The translations under genes and the position numbers were made by a program. Source: an uncultured Lachnospiraceae bacterium (lineage in GTDB: Bacteria; Bacillota; Clostridia; Lachnospirales; Lachnospiraceae). From it: a stretch of DNA of 17,774 bases. Of the stretch, positions 1 to 7,691 are shown piece by piece. The stretch covers positions 7,689 to 25,462 of the forward strand of contig CAJUCK010000037.1 of NCBI GenBank assembly GCA_910585395.1. The letters run 5' to 3'. A model generated the notes under the pieces. That model saw only the letters and a list, made by a program, of their open reading frames with translations, was not told the DNA's origin and made no database searches. How positions within the stretch are numbered: position 1 is the stretch's first letter; each line of letters starts with the position of its first letter.

Positions 1-3000
1 GAAATATTACTTCTCAGTGGGCAGCACAGATGAAACAGTGCCACAGCATCAGCCTTGCAGAAGATGGTCCTTCTGCTTATGCAGAGCAGATGGAGCAGGA
101 AGCGGCAGCGATGGAAGGGATTGCACAGAGCCGCAATTATCAGGAATATTATGAACATATCCGGGGCTTTTCTTTTGGACGTCTGCCGGCATTGCGCAAA
201 TTTTCAGGAGACCCAGCAAAAAAGGATCAGGTTCAGAAACTGCGCAATGAGGTAAAGGCTTCTGTGAAAAAAATGACAGAACAGTTTTTTTTCCAGAGCC
301 CAGAGGATATGAGAAAGGATATGGAAAAGTGCGGTCCTGTGGCAGATATGCTCATCGAGGTTACCCTTGTATTTATTCAAGCTTTTTCAGAGAAAAAGCG
401 GGAAAAAAATATATTGGATTTTAACGACCTGGAACACTTTGCCTTAAAAATTCTGGTGGATGAAGAAACGCATGAGCCAAGCCAGACAGCAGGAGAACTG
501 AGGAAAAATTATCAGGAAATTATGATTGATGAATATCAGGATTCCAATTATGTGCAGGAAACCATTTTACGGGCAGTGTCCAAGGAGGCAGAACAGGGAC
601 ACAATATTTTCATGGTGGGTGATGTGAAGCAGAGCATTTATCGTTTCCGCATGGCGCGTCCGGAGCTTTTTATGGAAAAGTATCACACCTATTGTCAGGA
701 AGAGAGCGAGAACCAGCGGGTGGACCTGCATAAAAATTTCCGCAGCCGCCAAGAGGTGCTTGAGACGGTCAACGATATATTCTGTAAGATTATGAATCAG
801 GATATTGGAAATGTTACTTATGATGATCAGGCAGCGCTCTATCCAGGTGCAGTGTTTCCTCAGGGAGATCCAGGGATGTTTGATACCAGATTTCTGGTGG
901 TTTCTCCAGAGGAAGAAGATCAGGAGACGAAAGTACAGGAGCTGGAAGCAAAAGCAGTGGGAAACGAGATCCATGTGTTGATGAAGAACCAGAAAGTGAC
1001 AGAACAGATGCCTTCAGAAGACAGTGATGGACGCCTTCGGCCGATACATTATTCAGACATTGTAATTTTACTTCGTTCCTTAAGCGGATGGGCAGACACT
1101 TTTGTAAAAATTCTGGGAGAGATGGGAATTCCCGCGCGTGCAGCTGCAGGAACGGGATATTTTTCTGCATTTGAGGTACAGACAGCTTTGAATTTGTTAA
1201 AGATTTTGGATAATCCCAGACAGGATATTCCTTTGGCAGCAGTGCTGTCTTCTCCCATTGTGGGACTGACGAAAGAGGAGCTTGCCATCCTCCGTGTTCA
1301 GTTTTCAGAAGAAAACTTTTATCAGGCGGTGATGCATTATCAGAATGAAGAAGAGCTGTGCATTTCAGATGAAAGCCCTGTATTATCTCAGAAATCCAGA
1401 GAGAAGCTTCAAAATTTTCTGAAACTTTTACAGCGATACCGAAAAAAAGTCAGTTATACCCCTATTCACCGGCTCTTATATGAGATTTTGGAAGAGACTG
1501 GTTATCAGGCATATGTGTATGCGCTGCCAGATGGGGAAGTGAAACGGGCAAATCTTCAAATGCTGGTGGAGAAGGCGATTGCCTATGAAAGCACCAGCTA
1601 TCGGGGGTTGTTTCATTTTATCCGTTATATGGAACAGCTTCAGAAATATGAGGTGGATTTTCCGATGGCAGAAGGAGAGGAAGCGGAGGATGCCGTGCGG
1701 ATTATGAGTATTCATAAGAGTAAGGGTCTGGAATTTCCAGTAGTGTTTGTGTCTGGTTTGGGAAAAATGTTTAACAGCCAGGATATCAGAGAACGAGTGG
1801 TGCTCCATCCAGGGCTTGGAATTGGCATGGATGTGACAGATTTAAAACGGAGATTGAAAACGCCTGGTCTGACAAGGCAGCTGCTGGCAAGAAAAGCTGC
1901 TATGGAGAATACAGGGGAGGAGCTGCGGGTTTTGTATGTGGCATTGACCCGTGCCAGAGAAAAGCTGATTCTTACCGGAGTTTTGAAAAAGGCAGAACAG
2001 AAACTGCAGGAGATGGGAATTGAGATTTTGGGAGAATCCCAGAGAGAGAATGTGCTTGCAAAGCCAGAATCTGCAATGCCGAAAAGCCAGGGATTTCTTT
2101 CTTTCCTGCAACGTTTGAACGCCAATACGTTTCTAAGATTTCTTTTGATGGCTGCGGCGTCGTATCCAGGGAAATATCCCGTGCAGCTTATAACCCAGCC
2201 TCAGATTTTGTCGGCCTCAGAAGTGCGTCTCGCCAAAGAAGAGCTGACGAAAATAGAGTTTTTTGCAAAACTGAAAAATACTGACCCACAGTGGGAACAG
2301 AGGGCCGCAGAGCGTTTATCTTATCAGTATCCTTATGAGGAAGAGACAGTAATGCGCACTAAGATGTCTGTATCAGAATTAAAACATCGTGCGCTGCAAA
2401 AAATGTTTGAAGAGGAACAGATGCAGTCATTGATCTGGGCAGGAGAAAGACAGCAGGATACAGAAATAGAAGATGAAAAAGTGGGTGAAGATAAGAATCA
2501 CTATATTCCAGCATTTATGGAGGGAATACGAGAAGAAAATATGGGAGCAAAACGGGGAACAGCAACACACCGCGTGCTGGAATGCTATGACTTTACCCAG
2601 GGTCCTGATACACTGAAACAGCAGCTTGAAGTTATGCAAGAACAGAAAAAGATAGAGAAAGAGATGCTGGATTTGGTGAATGTTAATACATTGAGACGAT
2701 TTCTTAATTCTTCTTTAGCGCACAGGATGCAGACAGCTGCGCAGAAAGGGAAGCTGTATAAGGAGAAACCTTTTGTTATGGGGAAAATGGCAAGTGAAGT
2801 TCTGGACGAGAGCAGCAGTCAGGAAATGATGTTGATTCAGGGAATTGTCGATGTGTTTTTTGAGGAAGAAGATGGAATTGTACTGCTGGACTATAAGACA
2901 GACCGGGTGCGGACAGGCAGACAGCTGGCAGAACGCTACTGTGAACAGATGCTTTTGTATCAGGAGGCTGTTGAGCGGGCGTTAGAGAGACCAGTGAAAG

Positions 3001-3050
3001 AAAAAATATTGTATTCCTTCTGTCTGCAGGAGATGGTTTTTGTATCCTGA
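1..3050 (+). CDS. addA: AddA, ATP-dependent helicase/nuclease subunit A (5' partial)
   Basis: AddA is the UvrD-type helicase and nuclease subunit of AddAB, which resects double-strand breaks for RecA-dependent repair. The frame is open from base 3, so the ATG at 30 is internal. About 1015 residues are visible against roughly 1200 usual, so the N-terminal part with Walker A lies outside. Visible helicase motifs are IMIDEYQDSN (motif II, about 519-548), VGDVKQSIYRFR (motif III, about 615-650), HKNFRSR (motif IV), MSIHKSKGLEFPVVF (motif V, from about 1705) and VLYVALTRARE (motif VI, about 1929-1961). The C-terminal RecB-type nuclease domain is present, with GTATHRVLE (about 2557-2582) and the catalytic LDYKTD (about 2886-2903). 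The gene ends in TGA with no frameshift. addB would be expected just upstream. Identity is near certain. Confidence 0.97.
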   Translation, partial: NITSQWAAQMKQCHSISLAEDGPSAYAEQMEQEAAAMEGIAQSRNYQEYYEHIRGFSFGRLPALRKFSGDPAKKDQVQKLRNEVKASVKKMTEQFFFQSPEDMRKDMEKCGPVADMLIEVTLVFIQAFSEKKREKNILDFNDLEHFALKILVDEETHEPSQTAGELRKNYQEIMIDEYQDSNYVQETILRAVSKEAEQGHNIFMVGDVKQSIYRFRMARPELFMEKYHTYCQEESENQRVDLHKNFRSRQEVLETVNDIFCKIMNQDIGNVTYDDQAALYPGAVFPQGDPGMFDTRFLVVSPEEEDQETKVQELEAKAVGNEIHVLMKNQKVTEQMPSEDSDGRLRPIHYSDIVILLRSLSGWADTFVKILGEMGIPARAAAGTGYFSAFEVQTALNLLKILDNPRQDIPLAAVLSSPIVGLTKEELAILRVQFSEENFYQAVMHYQNEEELCISDESPVLSQKSREKLQNFLKLLQRYRKKVSYTPIHRLLYEILEETGYQAYVYALPDGEVKRANLQMLVEKAIAYESTSYRGLFHFIRYMEQLQKYEVDFPMAEGEEAEDAVRIMSIHKSKGLEFPVVFVSGLGKMFNSQDIRERVVLHPGLGIGMDVTDLKRRLKTPGLTRQLLARKAAMENTGEELRVLYVALTRAREKLILTGVLKKAEQKLQEMGIEILGESQRENVLAKPESAMPKSQGFLSFLQRLNANTFLRFLLMAAASYPGKYPVQLITQPQILSASEVRLAKEELTKIEFFAKLKNTDPQWEQRAAERLSYQYPYEEETVMRTKMSVSELKHRALQKMFEEEQMQSLIWAGERQQDTEIEDEKVGEDKNHYIPAFMEGIREENMGAKRGTATHRVLECYDFTQGPDTLKQQLEVMQEQKKIEKEMLDLVNVNTLRRFLNSSLAHRMQTAAQKGKLYKEKPFVMGKMASEVLDESSSQEMMLIQGIVDVFFEEEDGIVLLDYKTDRVRTGRQLAERYCEQMLLYQEAVERALERPVKEKILYSFCLQEMVFVS

Positions 3051-3072
3051 GCGTGAATGGTGGCTTGAATGG

Positions 3073-3103
3073 CTGCCGTAGGCAAAGAGGAAGCCTGCGG
3101 CAG
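3073..3103 (+). other. Intergenic hairpin between addA and maf
   Basis: The arms CTGCCGTAGGC (3073-3083) and GCCTGCGGCAG (3093-3103) pair over 11 bp with one G-U pair and a 9-nt loop. No run of T follows, so it does not look like a standard intrinsic terminator. It could be an mRNA processing or stabilising element, or an attenuator, in the 99-nt addA-maf spacer. The pairing is seen directly; any function is inference. Confidence 0.5.
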
Positions 3104-3149
3104 GTCTGCGGATGTCTTGTTTGGCATGAAAGGAAAGGAATGATAAACT

Positions 3150-3734
3150 ATGAAATATAAATTGATATTAGCTTCAGCGTCGCCCCGGAGGAAAGAACTG
3201 TTAGAACAGGTGGGGGCAGAATTTGAGATTCTTCCGGCACAGGGAGAAGAGGTAATCACGGACAAAAATCCCAGACAGGTGGTTATGGAACTGTCAAGAC
3301 AGAAAGCAGAAGAAACAGCAGCAAAATTAGCGGATGAACATATTGTGATTTTAGGAGCAGATACAGTCGTGGCTTTTGAAAACCAGATTCTTGGAAAGCC
3401 AAGAGATGAAAAGAAGGCAAAAAATATGTTAGAAATGCTTTCTGGCAATACTCACAGTGTATTTACGGGAGTTACTATGATTATAATTCATAAAGACAAG
3501 AAAGAAATCTGTTCCTTTGTTGAAGAGACAAAAGTGACCATGTATCCGATGAAAGAACAGCAGATTCTTGATTATATCCGAACTGGGGAGCCCATGGATA
3601 AAGCGGGAGCTTACGCCATCCAGGGGAAGTGCGCCCGCTATATTCAGAAAATTCAGGGAGATTATTATAATGTGGTAGGACTGCCTCTGGCAAGGATTTT
3701 TTATGAGATAGACCAATCAGGCATTGAAATTTGA
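3150..3734 (+). CDS. maf: Maf family nucleotide pyrophosphatase (YhdE type)
   Basis: Maf proteins hydrolyse non-canonical or selected nucleoside triphosphates (dTTP, UTP and modified forms) to the monophosphate plus pyrophosphate, as cytoplasmic house-cleaning enzymes. Historically they were linked to septum inhibition in Bacillus. The 194-residue length is normal. Signatures are LASASPRRKELL at residues 5-16, GADTVV near 70, GKPRDEKKA near 80, HSVFTGV near 107, and EPMDKAGAYAIQG near 149-161. The ATG at 3150 follows a purine-rich site (AGGAAAGGA) about 10 nt upstream. It is co-directional with addA. The family is certain; substrate preference is not resolved by inspection. Confidence 0.95.
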   Translation: MKYKLILASASPRRKELLEQVGAEFEILPAQGEEVITDKNPRQVVMELSRQKAEETAAKLADEHIVILGADTVVAFENQILGKPRDEKKAKNMLEMLSGNTHSVFTGVTMIIIHKDKKEICSFVEETKVTMYPMKEQQILDYIRTGEPMDKAGAYAIQGKCARYIQKIQGDYYNVVGLPLARIFYEIDQSGIEI

Positions 3735-3776
3735 CAGAATTCATACTATCATAGAATCGTTAGGAGGGATGAATTT

Positions 3777-4040
3777 ATGAATGAATATGATGAACTGTGC
3801 TTAAAATATTTTCTGGAGAATCAATCACAGCTTCTGACTGAGAAGGCAGTAAAAAATCTGGAAGAAGCAGAAGTGTTTCTGGAAGACTGCATGGCAGTCG
3901 TATGTAAAAACATAAAAGAAGTACGGTCGTACTTTGATGATGAGGGAGCAGATATTGGCCAGATGAGCGACGAAGAATTAAAAGATGCATCGGAAGTATT
4001 TACTTTGCCTGACGGCAGATTTTTAATAGTAGAAACATAA
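3777..4040 (+). CDS. Small acidic conserved protein of unknown function (87 aa)
   Basis: I do not recognise a characterised family. The product is a soluble, acidic 87-residue protein with no signal peptide or membrane segment. It looks alpha-helical in its first two thirds (LTEKAVKNLEEAEVFLEDC) and ends in a short, probably beta, tail (LPDGRFLIVET). Two cysteines (C8 and C38) and the patch YFDDEGADIGQMSDEEL stand out. A strong AGGAGGG site lies about 9 nt before the ATG. The stop is 9-21 nt before the FAD oxidoreductase start, so the two are very probably co-transcribed. I recall similar short proteins in clostridial genomes, sometimes labelled glyoxalase, but nothing here supports that enzyme activity. 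Confidence 0.85.
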   Translation: MNEYDELCLKYFLENQSQLLTEKAVKNLEEAEVFLEDCMAVVCKNIKEVRSYFDDEGADIGQMSDEELKDASEVFTLPDGRFLIVET

Positions 4041-4061
4041 AGATGAGAAATGGAGATGAAT

Positions 4062-5456
4062 ATGAAACAGTATGACGTAATTATTGTGGGAGCAGGACCT
4101 TCTGGAATTTTTTGTGCCTATGAACTGGTCAGGCAGCGGCCAGAGATTTCCGTTTTGATGCTGGAAAAAGGAAGAAGAATTGAACAGCGCCAGTGTCCGA
4201 AACGTAAGACCAAAGTCTGTGTGGGCTGTAAACCCTGTTCTATCACCACAGGCTTTGCAGGAGCAGGAGCTTTTTCTGATGGGAAACTGTCTTTGTCTCC
4301 GGATGTAGGAGGCAACCTGCCGGAAATTCTGGGATATGAAACAGCCATGAATCTGATTCAGGAGTCTGATGAAATTTATTTAAAATTTGGTGCAGACAGC
4401 AGTGTCTATGGTGTGGGAAAGGAAAAAGAGATTCGGGAAATCCGGCGCAAGGCAATTAATGCCAATTTAAAGCTGGTGGAATGTCCTATCCGTCACCTGG
4501 GGACAGAAGAAGGTTATAAGATATACAGCCGTCTGCAGGAACATCTTCTGTCGCAGGGGGTGGAGATGAAGTTTGGAACCATGGTGGAAAATGTACTGGT
4601 GGAAGAAGGCCAGGCAGCAGGAGTAGTGACGAAAGATGGTCAGCAGTATGAGGGAAAAGAGATTGTCTTTGCCGTCGGCCGGGAAGGAGCAGACTGGTTC
4701 AGCCATATCTGCGGGGAGCATGAGATTGAGACAAAAGTGGGAACTGTGGATATTGGCGTGCGGGTTGAGGTGCGGGACGAAGTCATGGATTTTCTGAATC
4801 AGAATTTGTATGAGGCTAAGCTGGTGTACCATACCCCTACGTTTGATGACAAGGTGCGGACGTTCTGTACAAATCCTTCAGGAGAGGTGGCTGCGGAATA
4901 TTATGAGAATGGGTTAGCCGTGGTAAATGGGCATGCTTATAAATCCAGTGATTTAAAAACAAGCAATACTAATTTTGCATTGCTGGTATCAAAGAATTTT
5001 ACCAAACCCTTCAAAACGCCAATCGAGTATGGCAAGCATATTGCGCAGTTGTCCAATATGCTGTGCGACGGCAGGATTTTAGTACAGACATTCGGTGATT
5101 TTCGAAGAGGACGTCGGACCACAGAAGAGCGGCTTTGCCGAAATAATCTGATTCCTACGTTAAAAGATGCGGTGCCGGGCGATTTGTCCTTGGTATTTCC
5201 TCACCGGATTATGGTGGATATAGAAGAAATGATTTTTGCCCTGGACAAAGTAACGCCTGGAATAGCCAGCGATGAAACATTGCTCTATGGGGTAGAAGTG
5301 AAATTTTATTCTAACAAAGTGGTAGTAAATCAAGAGTTTGAGACGAATATCCGCGGTTTGCGCGCCATTGGCGACGGAGCGTCTGTGACCCGCGGCCTTC
5401 AGCAGGCATCGGCAAACGGTCTAAGCGTTGCACGCAGCATTTTAAAAGCATTATAG
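4062..5456 (+). CDS. FAD-dependent dehydrogenase of the COG2509 type
   Basis: This is a cytoplasmic flavoprotein, predicted to bind FAD through an N-terminal Rossmann motif, VIIVGAGPSGIFCAYEL. A cysteine cluster, CPKRKTKVCVGCKPC (C-x7-C-x2-C-x2-C), follows about 45 residues in and leads into GFAGAGAFSDGKLS. This arrangement is characteristic of the uncharacterised FAD-dependent dehydrogenases of COG2509. A C-terminal FAD-contacting segment, AIGDGASVTRGLQQASANGLSVA, closes the fold. I chose ATG 4062 because GGAG at 4052-4055 sits 6 nt upstream; an ATG at 4050 (468 aa instead of 464) has only a weak site. Substrate is unknown. The cysteines could hold a metal or Fe-S centre, which is inference. 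The gene ends in TAG. Confidence 0.92.
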   Translation: MKQYDVIIVGAGPSGIFCAYELVRQRPEISVLMLEKGRRIEQRQCPKRKTKVCVGCKPCSITTGFAGAGAFSDGKLSLSPDVGGNLPEILGYETAMNLIQESDEIYLKFGADSSVYGVGKEKEIREIRRKAINANLKLVECPIRHLGTEEGYKIYSRLQEHLLSQGVEMKFGTMVENVLVEEGQAAGVVTKDGQQYEGKEIVFAVGREGADWFSHICGEHEIETKVGTVDIGVRVEVRDEVMDFLNQNLYEAKLVYHTPTFDDKVRTFCTNPSGEVAAEYYENGLAVVNGHAYKSSDLKTSNTNFALLVSKNFTKPFKTPIEYGKHIAQLSNMLCDGRILVQTFGDFRRGRRTTEERLCRNNLIPTLKDAVPGDLSLVFPHRIMVDIEEMIFALDKVTPGIASDETLLYGVEVKFYSNKVVVNQEFETNIRGLRAIGDGASVTRGLQQASANGLSVARSILKAL

Positions 5457-5515
5457 AGCGGAAGAACAGAAATCAGCAGCATTTGCAGCAAGGATAAAAC
5501 GGAGTGAGGTTACAA

Positions 5516-6505
5516 ATGAAAATAAGTACGAAATGTAAAATTATGGGAATCTGTGTACTTCTTCTGGTTAATCTGGGAGGATGCAAAATGGGAAACGCCG
5601 AGGTGGTGGTGAATACTGATATTTTGAATAACGAAGTATTTAAGATTCGAGATGAGATCTGCACACTGCCTCAGGCACGGGTGGTATTAACGAATTATCA
5701 GAATATGTATGCCACCATGTATGGCATTGATTTATGGGAGAGAGAATTCCAGGGCAACGATCTGGAGACTTATGTGAAGGACTTGACGATTTCAAGACTT
5801 GCACAGATTATGGCAATGGATTATCTGGCAGAAGAACGGGAAATTTCCCTGACAAAAGAGGAAAAAAGCAAGATAAAGAAAGCAGCAGAGGATTATTATA
5901 AATCTCTGAATGCAGCAGAAAAAGAATATATGCAGGTTAAGCAGGCTGACATTGAAAAGCTGTATACTCGTTAGGGGCTTGCCAATAAGCTTTACACCTT
6001 TTTAACCCAGGGAGTAAATGATGAGGTCAGCGATGAAGAAGCAAGGGTCATGGAGGTGCAGCAGATCTTTGTCTCAGATGAGAACAAAGCAAAAGAAGTG
6101 CAGCAGCAGCTGAAAGAAGGCGGGGATTTTCTGTCAGTGGCAAATCTTTATAACGAGGCGGCAGAGACAGAGGTATCCTTTGGCAAAAATGAAGTGCCTC
6201 AGGAAGTATGCGAAGAAGCGTTTGCCTTGGAGAATGGCCAGATCAGCAAGAAAATAAAGGTGGACAATGGTTTTTATTTTATCAAATGCATTAACCACTA
6301 CAATCAGGAGAAGACAGACGCCAACAAGTCTGTGATACTGGAAAACCGCCGGAAAGAAGCATTTGATGATGTGTATCAAGAGTTTCTCTCCAGTCTTTCT
6401 TCAGAATTTAATGACAGCGTCTGGAAGGAAGTGAAAGTAGAAATTAATGAGGAAGTTAAAACAGATAATTTCTTCCAGGTCTATAAGAAATACTGCAATT
6501 GGTAA
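5516..6505 (+). pseudogene. PrsA-like lipoprotein peptidyl-prolyl isomerase, interrupted by in-frame TAG
   Basis: Two open segments in the same frame are separated by a single TAG at 5972-5974. Read through, they make one roughly 329-residue extracytoplasmic foldase. The N-terminus has a lipoprotein signal: a basic start, a hydrophobic stretch (IMGICVLLLVNLGGC) and lipobox cysteine C23. A helical SurA/PrsA-like N-domain follows, then from codon 179 a parvulin domain (MEVQQIFVSDENKAKEV, GGDFLSVANLYNEA, VSFGKNEVP, AFALENGQIS, VDNGFYFIKCI). The codons between the TAG and the ATG at 6050 continue sensible protein sequence (GLANKLYTFLTQGVNDEVSDEEA), so no bases appear lost. A Tyr codon changed to TAG is a plausible origin. 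Start ATG 5516 is preferred over GTG 5504 because GAGG lies 6 nt upstream of it. Unless suppressed, the product is a 152-residue lipoprotein without isomerase domain; a sequencing error is possible. Confidence 0.8.
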
Positions 6506-6506
6506 A

Positions 6507-6512
6507 AAGGAG
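6507..6512 (+). promoter_or_regulatory. Ribosome binding site fixing a GTG start
   Basis: AAGGAG ends 7 nt before GTG 6520. An ATG at 6516 in another frame opens only a short frame, so the GTG is the real start of the phosphoesterase gene. Confidence 0.75.
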
Positions 6513-6519
6513 AAAATGA

Positions 6520-7659
6520 GTGTTAAAGATTTTTATGACAGGAGACAATCATATTGGCAGAAAATATGACAGGTTTCCTGATGTCAGAGAAATACTGGCA
6601 CAGAGCAGGATTGACAGCATGGAGCGTATGGTGCGGCAGGCAGAGCAGGAGGAATGCGGACTGTTTGTGGTGACAGGAGATTTGTTTGACAGTATCAGCA
6701 CAGTTCGGATGTGTGATGTAAAACGGACAGCAGAAATTTTGTCAAAATTTCCTGGGACAGTGCTTGTGCTTCCAGGAAATCACGATTATTACACTGGGGA
6801 AGAAAAGGTTTGGAAAGATTTTGAGAAGGCGCTGCTGCATATGGATCACAACATTACCCTTCTCACAGAGTACCGTCCTTATTATTTTGAAGCGGGGGAA
6901 GAACATGCAGTGATATATCCAGCATGCTGCCGGTCCAAGCATTCCCGAGAAAATAACCTTGCCTGGATAAAGAACACAGAGATTCGAAATGAAAGTGCAT
7001 ATCATATCGGTATTGTCCATGGCGCAGTCAGAGGAATTACGCCAGATTTAAAGGAAGAGTATTTTCTGATGACAGAGGCAGAGCTTCTGGAAATACCCAT
7101 GGATGCATGGCTGGTAGGCCATACTCATATTTCCTGGCCATCTTTAGAAGCACAAGAAGGGACAGGAGGGTATCGGATTTTTAATGCAGGAACTCATGAG
7201 CAGACAGATTTCAACAATCGTACCCAAGGGTGCTGTTTTATTCTGTCTCTGGAACAGACAGAGGGTACCGTTAAGGTGACAGCGCATAAGTATGTCAGCG
7301 GCAGAATACGGTATTATGATTTAAACCTGCAGGTCAGAGTACAGGACAATGAGTCTCTGGAACAGAAACTGGCGGCAGTTTTAAAGGAACTTCCAGCAGA
7401 ATCTGTTGTGAGAGCTAAGATATCAGGTACAGTGAAGGCAGAAGAATATGCAGACAGAAAAAAGATATACCAGAATGCGCTGGATAGATTTCTTTCTTAC
7501 GAGTATGCAGATGCTGAGCTCGGTGAAGAAATCACAGTAAAGAAGATCCGAGATGAGTTTTCTGAGACGAGTTTTGCAGCAAAATTTATGGAACGGCTGA
7601 TGGATCATCCAGTAGAGCTTCAAATGGCATACCAGCTGGTGAAGGATTGTTCAGACTAA
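6520..7659 (+). CDS. Calcineurin-like metallophosphoesterase, SbcD/Mre11/YhaO-like
   Basis: This is a predicted two-metal DNA exonuclease/phosphoesterase that partners the coiled-coil ATPase encoded next. Metallophosphoesterase motifs appear in order: D9-N-H11 (TGDNHIG), GDLFD (D54), PGNHDYY (N87, H88), IVHG (H167) and GHTH (H201, H203). The length of 379 aa fits SbcD or B. subtilis YhaO. The C-terminal third (from about 270) probably forms the capping and ATPase-binding region. The start is GTG. It lies 14 nt after the interrupted foldase gene and 32 nt before the ATPase gene, so the pair is almost certainly co-transcribed. SbcD versus YhaO orthology needs a phylogeny; the cargo-free assignment as nuclease partner is well supported by context. 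Confidence 0.92.
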   Translation: MLKIFMTGDNHIGRKYDRFPDVREILAQSRIDSMERMVRQAEQEECGLFVVTGDLFDSISTVRMCDVKRTAEILSKFPGTVLVLPGNHDYYTGEEKVWKDFEKALLHMDHNITLLTEYRPYYFEAGEEHAVIYPACCRSKHSRENNLAWIKNTEIRNESAYHIGIVHGAVRGITPDLKEEYFLMTEAELLEIPMDAWLVGHTHISWPSLEAQEGTGGYRIFNAGTHEQTDFNNRTQGCCFILSLEQTEGTVKVTAHKYVSGRIRYYDLNLQVRVQDNESLEQKLAAVLKELPAESVVRAKISGTVKAEEYADRKKIYQNALDRFLSYEYADAELGEEITVKKIRDEFSETSFAAKFMERLMDHPVELQMAYQLVKDCSD

Positions 7660-7669
7660 TATAGAAAGC

Positions 7670-7691
7670 ATGCAGAAAGGAGAGTCTGCAT
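7670..7691 (+). promoter_or_regulatory. Hairpin with the ATPase gene's ribosome binding site in its loop
   Basis: ATGCAGA (7670-7676) and TCTGCAT (7685-7691) are perfect 7-bp inverted repeats. They enclose an 8-nt loop AAGGAGAG that contains the Shine-Dalgarno sequence, and the ATG follows directly at 7692. The stem could tune translation of the ATPase relative to its partner. The structure is seen; the role is inferred. Confidence 0.45.

Noticed and set aside
3069..3143. 24-codon open frame ahead of maf
   Set aside because: It has no ribosome binding site, and the sequence is better explained by the hairpin it contains.
3731..3757. TTGACA...TAGAAT as a promoter for the 87-aa gene
   Set aside because: The spacer is only 15 bp and transcription would begin within or next to the ribosome binding site; probably chance.
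5504..5515. GTG at 5504 as start of the foldase gene
   Set aside because: It has no good ribosome binding site. ATG 5516 has GAGG 6 nt upstream and gives a proper lipoprotein signal.
5972..5974. Genome-wide TAG reassignment (for example pyrrolysine)
   Set aside because: TAG also serves as the ordinary stop of the FAD oxidoreductase gene, exactly where the family's C-terminus is expected.
6050..6505. A separate gene beginning at ATG 6050
   Set aside because: There is no ribosome binding site before it, and coding sequence continues in frame back to the TAG at 5972, so it is the second half of one interrupted gene.
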